The position numbers and the translations under genes were made by a program. Positions 1 through 7,512 of a stretch of DNA of 64,000 bases are shown piece by piece; positions within the stretch are counted from its first letter, which is position 1, and each line of letters opens with the position of its first letter. Location of the stretch: NCBI GenBank assembly GCA_016704325.1, contig JADJAG010000009.1, forward strand, positions 55,604 to 119,603, read 5' to 3'. This DNA is from Chitinophagaceae bacterium (lineage in GTDB: Bacteria; Bacteroidota; Bacteroidia; Chitinophagales; UBA10324). Under the pieces are notes generated by a model that was given only the letters and a program-made list of their open reading frames with translations, was not told the origin of the DNA and ran no database searches.

Positions 1-377
1 CGAATTCGGGTGAACACGCGAATGATCCTGATATTGACTGCAATTGCCTGTTTGCTGTTCAATACACTCGACAACATTGCAACTCCCTGTTCTGAAAAAG
101 CAAACGGAGGGTATCGTAACCCCATTTTATCGGCAAAATTGGAGGTGCCAATTTGGCTCCTCCAATTCCGGAATTCCTTAGCTGTTAGTTCAAACATGAA
201 GTCTTCGGGAAAGCGATCCCTGTTTCTTCGAACCTGTCTTTTCAGTTCTTTGGTTTCCACTCCATACAATTCAGCCAGGTCTCGGTCCAGCATTACTCTT
301 TTACCTCTTATCAGATGGATTTTACTTATTAATGATTCATCAGGAATCATCAGTGATTTACTCATGGATTTTTTCAT
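1..377 (-). CDS. ORF6N domain-containing protein, 3' end cut off by the window edge
   Basis: The minus strand is open from an ATG at 377 down to base 1, so at least 125 codons are present and the C-terminus lies outside the window. The translation contains the ORF6N hallmarks in order: IHLIRGKRVMLDRDLAELYG (about residues 19-38), VETKELKRQVRRNRDRFPED, FMFELT, RSQ..TS, and LRYPPFAFTEQGVAMLSSVL (about 86-105). ORF6N is a DNA-binding-associated domain found in phage antirepressor/KilA-N-like proteins and very common as a stand-alone gene in Bacteroidota; its cellular role is not established. A second in-frame ATG lies at 365, five codons in. The segment coding NWRSQIGTSNF is a 31-bp near-palindrome that recurs outside the gene. 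A plus-strand ORF over the same bases is a shadow. The family call is firm, the function is not. Confidence 0.88.
   Translation of the reverse strand, partial: MKKSMSKSLMIPDESLISKIHLIRGKRVMLDRDLAELYGVETKELKRQVRRNRDRFPEDFMFELTAKEFRNWRSQIGTSNFADKMGLRYPPFAFSEQGVAMLSSVLNSKQAIAVNIRIIRVFTRI
137..167. repeat. 31-bp near-palindrome, copy 1 (inside ORF6N coding sequence)
   Basis: Perfectly self-complementary apart from one T/T opposition in each arm and the central base. It differs from the intergenic copy at 1034-1064 only at the central base (T here, A there). Here it encodes conserved ORF6N residues around WRSQ..TS. Confidence 0.8.
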
Positions 378-590
378 AGGACAGATAATTATAGTTAAAA
401 AAATAAATTAAAAAATGTAAATGGCTTATTCGCAATAAGTTCAGTAATGGAGAACTAAGCTGATACGGTTCATATAAAAGAGATAATTTATTGGCCGGTA
501 TAAAATTTAATACGATGTTGAATGATATAAAATACAAATGGTATGCGAATATAGAAAGTAAAATTTAAAAACAACATAGGAGTATTGATT

Positions 591-785
591 TGGATGTACG
601 ACAAATCATTTAGCTTGTCAAGCAATGGTTGGTGGGTTAAATGGCTAAATGGTTAAATTGCTGCGGCGAAGCCGATCACTTGCTATTCTGTAATCACTAC
701 GCTACTTTACTCACTTACTCAAATACTTAATAATCAATACTCAATTTCAACACCCAATAATCAATATCCAATTTTTCTTACACCC
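591..785. repeat. MITE-like interspersed element, copy A
   Basis: Begins TGGATGTACGACAAATCATT, continues TAGCTTGTCAAGCAATGG, and ends CAATATCCAATTTTTCTTAC followed by ACCC. The ends are inverted relatives of one another (GTACGACAAAT against ATTTxTCxTAC). The start and end match copies at about 793-1010 and at 18631-18751. The interior carries GGTTAAAT-type words also seen near 55.1 kb. It codes for nothing visible. Confidence 0.6.
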
Positions 786-792
786 TAGTTAT

Positions 793-1010
793 TGGCTATA
801 AGAAACATCGTTTAGTTTGTCATGCATTGGATGGGGTTCCGCCAGCAGTGTAATGTCAATTGGATATTGAATATTTAAAATGTGTCGTTGACTGAAATAG
901 GTTGACTTTTTTTAACTGATTTTTCAATTTTCTATTGACATTTGATTGTTACTATTGCTATTTGCCTTAAATCTTAAGTCTATATTCCATATTCAATTTG
1001 TCGTACACCC
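793..1010. repeat. MITE-like interspersed element, copy B
   Basis: The left part (ATCGTTTAGTTTGTCATGCA, then TTGGATGG) is a diverged version of the left part of copies A and C. The right end ATTCAATTTGTCGTACACCC is the reverse complement of the canonical left end GGGTGTACGACAAAT. The left boundary is approximate because the terminal bases have decayed. Confidence 0.5.
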
Positions 1011-1033
1011 ATTGTTTTCCCTTGGGCAAAATA

Positions 1034-1064
1034 AATTGGAGGTGCCAAATTGGCTCCTCCAATT
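1034..1064. repeat. 31-bp near-palindrome, copy 2 (intergenic)
   Basis: Thirty of 31 bases match the segment of the ORF6N gene at 137-167; the single change is at the centre of symmetry. The flanking bases do not continue the ORF6N similarity, so this is not simply a larger fragment of a second ORF6N gene. Confidence 0.75.
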
Positions 1065-1173
1065 CGTATAATGAAAATGGTAATTTCAGAAGTAAGATAA
1101 ATCCCTCTGACATTCAATTACAGAATGGAAGTCAGTTAAATTTTGACTAACATTCAAAGTTTAGAAACAGCAA

Positions 1174-1290
1174 TCAATCATTAGAAGCAGTACCAATAGC
1201 ATGAGCATCTAACCCTTCAACATAGGAAGAAGAAGCACCTTGCTTTTCGCCTCTTTCCAGATTTAGTGGCAGAGAATAAAGTAAACCCAT
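1174..1290 (-). CDS. Possible small protein, 38 residues, unknown
   Basis: An ATG at 1290 opens a 38-codon frame ending at TGA 1174-1176, starting MGLLYSLPLNLERGEKQ and ending DAHAIGTASND. It lies divergent to the sulfotransferase, 30 bases from its start codon. No domain, signal peptide or membrane segment is visible and I do not recognise it. A frame this short can occur by chance, so it is listed only as a possibility. Confidence 0.2.
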   Translation of the reverse strand: MGLLYSLPLNLERGEKQGASSSYVEGLDAHAIGTASND

Positions 1291-1320
1291 TTTTTCTACC
1301 TTTAATTACAAATTTAACAC

Positions 1321-2221
1321 ATGGAAGAAATCAAATGGCCACAAAAATCCCGGGAGTTTCAAAATCATCATTTTGATTCTACATTCTGGAATGAATTTAA
1401 ATTCAGGGACGATGACATCATTGTATCTACTTATGCCAAATCAGGCACTACCTGGCTGCAGCAGATTCTTTCGCAACTTATTTTTAACGGGCGCGAAGAT
1501 ATGGAGGTGGCGGAAATATCGCCCTGGATAGATTTAAGGGTGCCGCCAAAAGAAGTGAAACTGCCGCAGGTAGAAAGCCAGGCACACCGCCGGTTTCTTA
1601 AAACGCATTTACCGGTTGATGCCCTCGTGTTTTCTCCAAAAGCAAAATATATCTATATCGGAAGAGATGGCCGCGATGTTTTATGGAGCATGCATAACCA
1701 TCATTTCAATGCCAATAATTTCTGGTACGAAGCCCTCAACGACACACCCGGTCGTGTGGGGCCACCCATTGAAAAACCCGTAAGCGACATCATCCAATAC
1801 TATAACGACTGGCTCGATAAAGACGGATTTCCTTTCTGGTCTTTCTGGGAAAATGTAAGTTCCTGGTGGGCCATACGAAACCTGCCCAATGTGTATATGC
1901 TCCATTTCTCAAAGCTGAAGGAAGATATGCCGGGTGAAATCAGGAAGCTGGCGGCATTTCTGGATATACCGGTTGATCCTGATACCTGGGATGCTATTCT
2001 TGAACATTGCAGTTTTGATTATATGAAAAAACATGCTACAAGAAGTGTTCCCTTTAGGAGGTGCATTCTGGGATGGCGGCTCTGAAACTTTTATCAACAA
2101 GGGAACCAATGGCCGCTGGAAAGAGGTGCTCACACAAGAACAAAGCGAACGGTATGAAAAACTTTGTGAGGAAAAGCTCGGAACTGCATGCAGCCGGTGG
2201 TTGAATACCGGTGAATGGTGA
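1321..2221 (+). pseudogene. PAPS-dependent sulfotransferase, frameshifted near its 3' end
   Basis: The first frame (ATG 1321, stop 2085) is a cytosolic-type sulfotransferase: the 5'-phosphosulfate loop STYAKSGTTWLQQI (about residues 36-49), then the 3'-phosphate-binding YIGRDGRDVLWSMHNHH (about 111-127), as in Sulfotransfer_1 enzymes that move sulfate from PAPS to hydroxyl acceptors. After DYMKKHATRSVP the frame departs from the family, while the +1 frame continues with the expected LGGAFWDGG...FINKG.NGRW ending at TGA 2219-2221. Removing one T from the CCCTTTAGG run around 2050 restores a single protein of about 299 residues, the usual length. It is therefore either a recent one-base insertion inactivating the C-terminal substrate/PAPS-closing segment or a sequencing error. 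It stands alone on its strand and no PAPS synthesis genes are nearby. Family assignment is strong; whether it is functional is unknown. Confidence 0.85.
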
Positions 2222-3026
2222 CTGTAAAGTGAAGACAAACCTCCTTTGCTTTCCCCTAAAGAAGTTAATTCCTGACCTGCTCGGTCATTGATAGTAAATT
2301 ACGGAAATATAATACGCAACGACTATCTTCAATTGTAGAAGCGACGCGAAAATACTGCATGTATTTCAGCTTTTGCTTTAAATGTTAGCGTACCTGAATC
2401 AAGTCGCGTTTATACCAAATTCATCCTCATGCATAACAAAGTTCGCAGAACCTTGTTCTCAACTTAAACGATAAGCCACCATTCAATGTGTTATCCCGAA
2501 TTCATTTCGGAATTTCAGCTCAGATATCTTGTAATAAATTAGAGCTTTCTCCCTGATTAAAGATAATAATTGAAACAAAGCAAAGGACCAATCCTTTAAA
2601 TCACTTTAGTATTATCTTTCAAAATGATTATTTGTTACACGATGGAAGAAAGGCCCGCAAAGAAGAGGAATAAACTTATGAAGATTACAATTAAATGCTT
2701 CTCCTTTGATCTTATCGCACGTACGCAATCTCCCTGCTATCAATTCTAATGCAGCCAAAAATAAATTGTTTGCAAAGTGTGATTTTCCTGAACTTGATGC
2801 GAATAATAGGGCAAAGTTTTTTGTTTCCTTAACAATTACAACAAATGCGAAACACAGCAGCCATTACTTTAGCAGACTTTTCACTTATACCAATCACTCC
2901 AGGCAATACAAGCGGTATCATTGAAACGGGCTGCAGCTTAAACAATCATATTGACTTGCCGAAACAGGACGCTCCGGAATGCAACTATCACGCTCTCATT
3001 ATACTGATTGTAAATAAAGCGTTGCA
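2222..3026. other. Intergenic region, no supported gene
   Basis: About 800 bases. Short frames at 2706-2924 and 2845-3030 show no domain or signal. The second ends in an ATGA overlap with the sigma factor start, which may be chance. No strong hairpin or repeat was seen. Confidence 0.5.
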
Positions 3027-3536
3027 ATGAATTCAGTCAGCAAACACGATAATTTTCTCAATGTAATTCAGGCAAACAAGGGCATCATTTACAAGGTAGC
3101 CAATGCATACTGCAAGGATGCAGAAGAGCGAAAAGACCTTGTGCAGGAAATAACAACACAACTGTGGAAGTCATTTGATACCTATACCGGTCAGTATAAA
3201 TACTCCACCTGGATTTACCGCATTGCTTTGAATGTAGCCATTTCCTTTTATAGGAAAGAAAACAGGAGAAAGGAAGTTTCCAATCCTCTTTTAGAAGGAC
3301 TAATCAATCTTGTTGATACAGATCCTGTTGATGAATCAGCAATGAACCTAGCCTTATTACAACAATTTATTGCTGAATTGAGAGAGATGGACAAGGCATT
3401 GATGTTACTCTATCTCGAAGAGAAGAGCCATAAAGAGATAGCTGAAATCGTAGGTATCTCTGCAACAAATGTAGCAACCAAGATCGGAAGGATAAAAAAA
3501 CATCTACAGCAGAAATTTTTAAACATTAAACATTAA
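3027..3536 (+). CDS. ECF-type RNA polymerase sigma-70 factor
   Basis: A 169-residue protein with sigma region 2 at about residues 14-78 (IYKVANAYCKDAEERKDLVQ, then QLWKSFDTY....STWIYRIALNVAISFYRKE) and region 4 at about 108-163 (LREMDKALMLLYLEEKSHKE, IAEIVGISATNVATKIGRIK). It lacks regions 1 and 3, as extracytoplasmic-function sigma factors do, and would direct core RNA polymerase to a small regulon. The family is certain; the target genes are unknown. Five bases separate its stop from the next gene, a small membrane protein, so the two are probably co-transcribed and the partner is a candidate regulator. The start ATG at 3027 gives a normal-length region 2, and no earlier in-frame start is needed. 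Confidence 0.92.
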   Translation: MNSVSKHDNFLNVIQANKGIIYKVANAYCKDAEERKDLVQEITTQLWKSFDTYTGQYKYSTWIYRIALNVAISFYRKENRRKEVSNPLLEGLINLVDTDPVDESAMNLALLQQFIAELREMDKALMLLYLEEKSHKEIAEIVGISATNVATKIGRIKKHLQQKFLNIKH

Positions 3537-3541
3537 CTCAA

Positions 3542-4219
3542 ATGCAAGAAAGTGAAATCTTGAATCTCTGGAAGACTTACAACAAAAAGTTAGAGGAAAA
3601 CCTGATACTTAATAAAAAGAATGCGGAAGAGATTACCCGTATAAAAGTCAAGTCATTTCTTTCATCCATGAAACCACTAAAGCTTTTTACTATCCTGGTT
3701 GGCATTATGTGGGTTGTTTTTGTTGATGTAATCATATTCAGCCAGTTACAGGATGCTAACCTATTCTTTTTGCTCTCAGCAGGCATACAGGTAGTCCTTA
3801 CGAAAGCAGCGATCGTCATTTATATCTACCAGTTAATACTGATTCATCAGGTAGACATCAGCGAACCGGTTGTAGTTACACAGCTTAGGTTGGCCAGGTT
3901 GAAATCAACCACACTTTGGGTGGCCCGATTGCTTTTTCTGCAGCTTCCGGTCTGGACTACCTTTTACTGGAATCAAGGCATGCTGGAAAACGGGAATCTC
4001 ACTTTATACATCATTCAGGCAATAACAACACTTGCATTTACGTATGCTGCTGTATGGCTTTTTCTGAATATCAGGCATGAGAATAAGGATCAAAAATGGT
4101 TCAGGTTGATTTTTGACGGGAATGAATGGAGCCCGGTAATTAAATCCATAGAGCTGATGAACCAGCTTAATGAATTTACCGAAGATTCAAAATCTGGAAA
4201 TGAATTTACCGGCAGATGA
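3542..4219 (+). CDS. Membrane protein paired with an ECF sigma factor; candidate anti-sigma factor
   Basis: 225 residues. The N-terminal about 40 residues are charged and helical (SEILNLWKTYNKKLEENLIL); then come about four hydrophobic segments (near residues 45-65, 75-100, 125-143 and 152-173), followed by a cytoplasmic-looking acidic tail. It has no zinc-binding ZAS motif (HxxxCxxC) and no FecR signature, so it is not a recognised anti-sigma class. Its position five bases behind an ECF sigma gene and its topology (soluble N-terminal helices plus a membrane body) fit a membrane-held regulator that could sequester the sigma factor; that role is inferred from context only. Similar hypothetical membrane proteins beside sigma-70 genes are common in Bacteroidota. 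Confidence 0.75.
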   Translation: MQESEILNLWKTYNKKLEENLILNKKNAEEITRIKVKSFLSSMKPLKLFTILVGIMWVVFVDVIIFSQLQDANLFFLLSAGIQVVLTKAAIVIYIYQLILIHQVDISEPVVVTQLRLARLKSTTLWVARLLFLQLPVWTTFYWNQGMLENGNLTLYIIQAITTLAFTYAAVWLFLNIRHENKDQKWFRLIFDGNEWSPVIKSIELMNQLNEFTEDSKSGNEFTGR

Positions 4220-4463
4220 TTTCCAGTAATTGATTCATATGGTAGTGCAATGATATGACTTCGCGAAATGAGCGTGAATAGCTAGCGTTCAACTACATCC
4301 GGCAACACTTCTCTCATTCATTCCTGGCCAGTTCTATGCATAATCTTTCAGCGATATGAGCCAGATCATGCAACACACTGATCGGTATGGTTTTTATTGG
4401 AATAGGGTTGCACTAATTTTACATAGCTGTTGAATAAATCATTGAGTGTTAAAAAATCATTTT

Positions 4464-5354
4464 ATGAAAACGATATACAAGAATTCAGTTGTAATATTCC
4501 TGCTTTTTTACGCAATCAATAGCTTAGCCCAAATCCCGAACAGCGGATTTGAAAACTGGGCAAGCGTTGGAAATTATCACCAACCCACCGGATGGTGGTG
4601 CAGCAATGATTCGATTGACGAAATGAACAGTTACTTTCCTGTAACGATGTCTTCGGATCATTTTCCTCCAAATGCAGGCAGCTATTCGATCAGACTTGAA
4701 AACCAACCGCTTTTGCCATCCTGGCAGTCAGGTGGTATTGCATGGACAGGTGACTGGTTTGGAAATGATCATCCGGCATTTCCGGTAAGCGGGCATCCGC
4801 TAATACTGTATGGGTATTACAAATATTTCCCGCAGAATAATGATACCATGGATATACATATCAGATTGTATAAGCACGGTGTAGACGTTGCTGGCGGGGT
4901 CTTCTATAATGGAACCCCTGCGGAGGAATGGACTTCCTTCAGTATTCCAATCAGTAGTTATGAAGATGCCGACAGTGCAAGAATCATGATTGCAGCATGG
5001 CATGTGGAGACAGTTGGATTAATTCCCCTGGGAAATTCAGTACTGTTTGCAGACAACCTGAGCTTTGACAACCTTATTACATCAGCAAGACCGCTAATTA
5101 TACCCGTTTCCGGACTTTATGTTTATCCGAACCCGGCAAATCATCAAATACAGATTGAACTTGTGGTTGAGCAAGGCATACAAAGTCAGTTGGAAATTTT
5201 CAATATCTTCGGACAACAACTCTATATAGGATCCGTCTCAAATGAAAGCGGAATAACCTTAAACGTGTCAGATTACCCGATGGGTGTTTACTGTCTGCGT
5301 TTAACTACCGGTAACAAACTGACGGATGAAACGAAATTCGTGATTATGAGATAG
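4464..5354 (+). CDS. Secreted T9SS cargo protein with a jelly-roll-like N-terminal domain
   Basis: From ATG 4464 the protein has 296 residues. A GTG six codons earlier would only add MLKNHF before the signal peptide. It starts with a Sec signal peptide (MKTIYKNSVVIFLLFYAINS then LAQ). Residues about 22-205 begin IPNSGFENWASVGNYHQPTG and have the 'N.GFE.W......P.GW' look of Bacteroidota carbohydrate-binding/PCMD-like beta-sandwiches. The last about 75 residues are a T9SS type A sorting domain: LYVYPNPANHQIQI, IFNIFGQQLY, YPMGVYCLRL, with a final beta strand FVIMR. It is therefore expected to be exported and anchored or released by the PorU/PorV machinery encoded at 25-30 kb. No catalytic motif is visible and the ligand is unknown. 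It follows the sigma/membrane pair by about 240 bases and might be one of its targets (speculation). Confidence 0.85.
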   Translation: MKTIYKNSVVIFLLFYAINSLAQIPNSGFENWASVGNYHQPTGWWCSNDSIDEMNSYFPVTMSSDHFPPNAGSYSIRLENQPLLPSWQSGGIAWTGDWFGNDHPAFPVSGHPLILYGYYKYFPQNNDTMDIHIRLYKHGVDVAGGVFYNGTPAEEWTSFSIPISSYEDADSARIMIAAWHVETVGLIPLGNSVLFADNLSFDNLITSARPLIIPVSGLYVYPNPANHQIQIELVVEQGIQSQLEIFNIFGQQLYIGSVSNESGITLNVSDYPMGVYCLRLTTGNKLTDETKFVIMR

Positions 5355-5947
5355 TAGCAAAGTTGTTAGCTCATGTTTTGCAATCTTCTAATCATTATGG
5401 TATGGAGTCACTTTTGTTCGTAATTTCCTGTTTCCCTGAACCAAAATCAGGTTATGCACTTAATCGAAACCATTCTGGTATTACACTTTCAATCTAACAT
5501 AATGCTAAAGTCAACAATATTGACTAAGAGGCTATTATGAACTGTTGAAAAATTACTTTAAACGGCCTACTCTTCGACTTCGCTTGTACTGAGCTTGCCG
5601 AAGTGTTCAGGGTCCGACCTAACCGACAACCCGAACTCTTAGCGAAGCCGTAGGGTGTTTAACTAGTTAAAGTCCTTATATCAGAACAAAGTATCATTTC
5701 CTAAACACCTTTAAAGTAGTACGTTGTAACATTAATACTGGCTACTGTTCAGTACCGATATGTTTTGTAATTCCAACTATGCTGTTATATGTCACGAAAA
5801 CACAAATTCGTTACGTTTTGGATCAATTTCATGGCATTTCATAGTGCATTTAAATCTTCGTGGCAATTTTTTTTCATCGCAGTTGCTCAGTAACCGAAAT
5901 TGCATGATTAATACATAGATGCACCTTGTTAAATACATTTGTTGTTT
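5355..5947. other. Intergenic region with a short interspersed repeat
   Basis: No gene seen. Around 5572-5612 is the palindrome-like word CTTCGACTTCGCTTGTACTG continuing AGCTTGCCGAAG, a type of interspersed repeat frequent in Bacteroidota genomes. A TACATTTG lies at 5934-5941 but sits too close to the following ATG to be trusted as a promoter. Confidence 0.45.
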
Positions 5948-7261
5948 ATGGCACTGCTGCTCGACATCGAAGAGAACCTACCTGAACAGATCATCTACGA
6001 TATAAGCTCAGGCTTTAAGATACCGGTACACCGTGTGGGCAACTTCTACGATACCCATACCGGACCCGGTTGCGGCAAAGATTGCATTTGGAATGGAGGT
6101 GGTTATTACATGGATGTATTTACTTGCGGCACTACTTATCCTTCCGGTAAAACTTTCTATTGCAGCAGCGATTGCTATAAACAGGTAGGTCTTTCCACGC
6201 ATGTATTTCTATCCTATCGTTGGAACGATCCCGGTATTGCCGATGATTTTACCGCATTAGCACTGGGTTCCGATATTGATGTGATCCGAGACATACGTGA
6301 GATAGGTTTCCTCGAAGCAATTTCAAAATTTATGGAAACCGCAGCAGCTTCAAGATATTTTATAGCCCTGATGACAAGGGAATATTTCTATTCCCGGTAT
6401 TGCATGTTTGAGCTCACAACATTAAGTGAACGAGATTTGCCGGTAAGAACCATACCGGTAATCCTAAACCAGTCAGCCACTGCTGATGCAGAGCGCGATT
6501 ACTGTGCTTACTGGGAAAGCAGGTATCTTGCTTTGAAAGGTGCAGTTGATGAATTAGGGCCTGAATATGCCGGTTACTTATCCGGCGAGTTGCAGATGCT
6601 GCATAAATTTCCGTTCGTAATCAGGAATGTATTAGGAACTATCCGCGAAAAAAAATTACCTGATGGAAAATACTGGATTAGCAATAACTGCAGGTATTTA
6701 TTGGGTGCCATTAAAACCACCTTTCAACCCACATCGGATGATGCAACTAACTGGACATTCTCTAACAAACGAATCCGCGCTAACAGGTATGATGACGAAA
6801 AACGTGGAAAAACATGGGATGCTGTACCATTTTACCTGCATGCTTCCACACCAAGTGAAGCCTTTGCTATAACCCGGCATAAATACGCTCCTGCCCTTTT
6901 ACAGAAAATTTATTATGAAGATAGTCTTGTTGACTTCATTCCTGCCGGTACACATGTATTGTTGCTGACGTGGCGCTTCCTGGTATCGGAAACACTTTGC
7001 CTGCGCCTGATTTTGATGAATAAGAGGGACGACATGACATTAATTCCTGTATTTACTGATGTCCTCTTAAGAACACCAGGTAGTGAAGTGCCCGTTTTAT
7101 TACACTGGAGAAAACTGTTGCAGCATTCTTTGGCAGATAATACTATTTCGTCCAATACAGAAACCATTTTGCTTGAACTGGGACCGCTGCTATCAAAGTT
7201 AAGGGATCATTTAGTTCAGGATATTTCTGCTTCTCTTGATAATGCCGGAGAAATCATTTGA
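5948..7261 (+). CDS. TIR-domain protein with a cysteine-rich N-terminus
   Basis: 437 residues from ATG 5948 (TTG codons at 5939 and 5942 are in frame but poorer). The N-terminal about 80 residues hold five cysteines spaced C-x3-C ... C ... C-x3-C (GCGKDC, FTC, FYCSSDC), suggesting a small metal-binding or disulfide module. A TIR domain follows at about 84-200: THVFLSYRWND, DIDVIRDIREIGF, and SRYFIALMTREYFYSRYCMF followed by EL. The glutamate at about residue 155 occupies the position of the catalytic Glu of NAD-cleaving TIR domains. Residues about 200-437 match nothing I recognise. Bacterial TIR proteins are mostly NAD-consuming or signal-making effectors in immunity; the activity here is inferred. 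No cyclic-nucleotide-binding domain is seen. It precedes, on the same strand and by 251 bases, a class III nucleotide cyclase. Confidence 0.8.
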   Translation: MALLLDIEENLPEQIIYDISSGFKIPVHRVGNFYDTHTGPGCGKDCIWNGGGYYMDVFTCGTTYPSGKTFYCSSDCYKQVGLSTHVFLSYRWNDPGIADDFTALALGSDIDVIRDIREIGFLEAISKFMETAAASRYFIALMTREYFYSRYCMFELTTLSERDLPVRTIPVILNQSATADAERDYCAYWESRYLALKGAVDELGPEYAGYLSGELQMLHKFPFVIRNVLGTIREKKLPDGKYWISNNCRYLLGAIKTTFQPTSDDATNWTFSNKRIRANRYDDEKRGKTWDAVPFYLHASTPSEAFAITRHKYAPALLQKIYYEDSLVDFIPAGTHVLLLTWRFLVSETLCLRLILMNKRDDMTLIPVFTDVLLRTPGSEVPVLLHWRKLLQHSLADNTISSNTETILLELGPLLSKLRDHLVQDISASLDNAGEII

Positions 7262-7482
7262 TGCACGGATACGCTTCTATTATTTCTCTTCTTTTTAAAT
7301 GCCCTGAAAAAATCCATCCCGATGACAAAAGATACAATGAACTAAGGAGTAATTGCTATACAAACTTGCCAATGTGCTTATGCTGGCAATAAATTACTCC
7401 CCGGTCGAGCCTTTGAATGAGCATTTGAAAACAATGCAGCATAACATGACATCTGTATGTGAAAATTCAGTAACAGAACGCT

Positions 7483-7490
7483 TACTTTTG
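7483..7490 (+). promoter_or_regulatory. Candidate Bacteroidota -7 element
   Basis: TACTTTTG fits TAnnTTTG and lies 22 bases before the cyclase start codon. No good -33 TTTG is present at the usual spacing. Confidence 0.3.
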
Positions 7491-7512
7491 GTATTGCAAT
7501 GCTGCTTAATCT

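Larger units (their letters stand above)
378..1320. other. Repeat-rich intergenic region
   Basis: 943 bases without a convincing long gene. The first 210 bases are AT-rich with nothing recognisable. Two related MITE-like elements (591-785 and about 793-1010), a copy of the ORF6N palindrome (1034-1064) and one 38-codon minus-strand ORF (1174-1290) fill the rest. Confidence 0.7.

Noticed and set aside
10..411. Plus-strand 133-codon open frame at the window edge
   Set aside because: It is antisense to a clear ORF6N gene; its own translation has no family features.
2845..3030. 61-codon frame ending in ATGA overlap with the sigma factor gene
   Set aside because: No domain, signal peptide or compositional support; a 4-base overlap can occur by chance.
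5934..5941. TACATTTG as promoter of the TIR gene
   Set aside because: Only 6 bases separate it from the ATG, which would leave no leader, and no -33 box is correctly placed.
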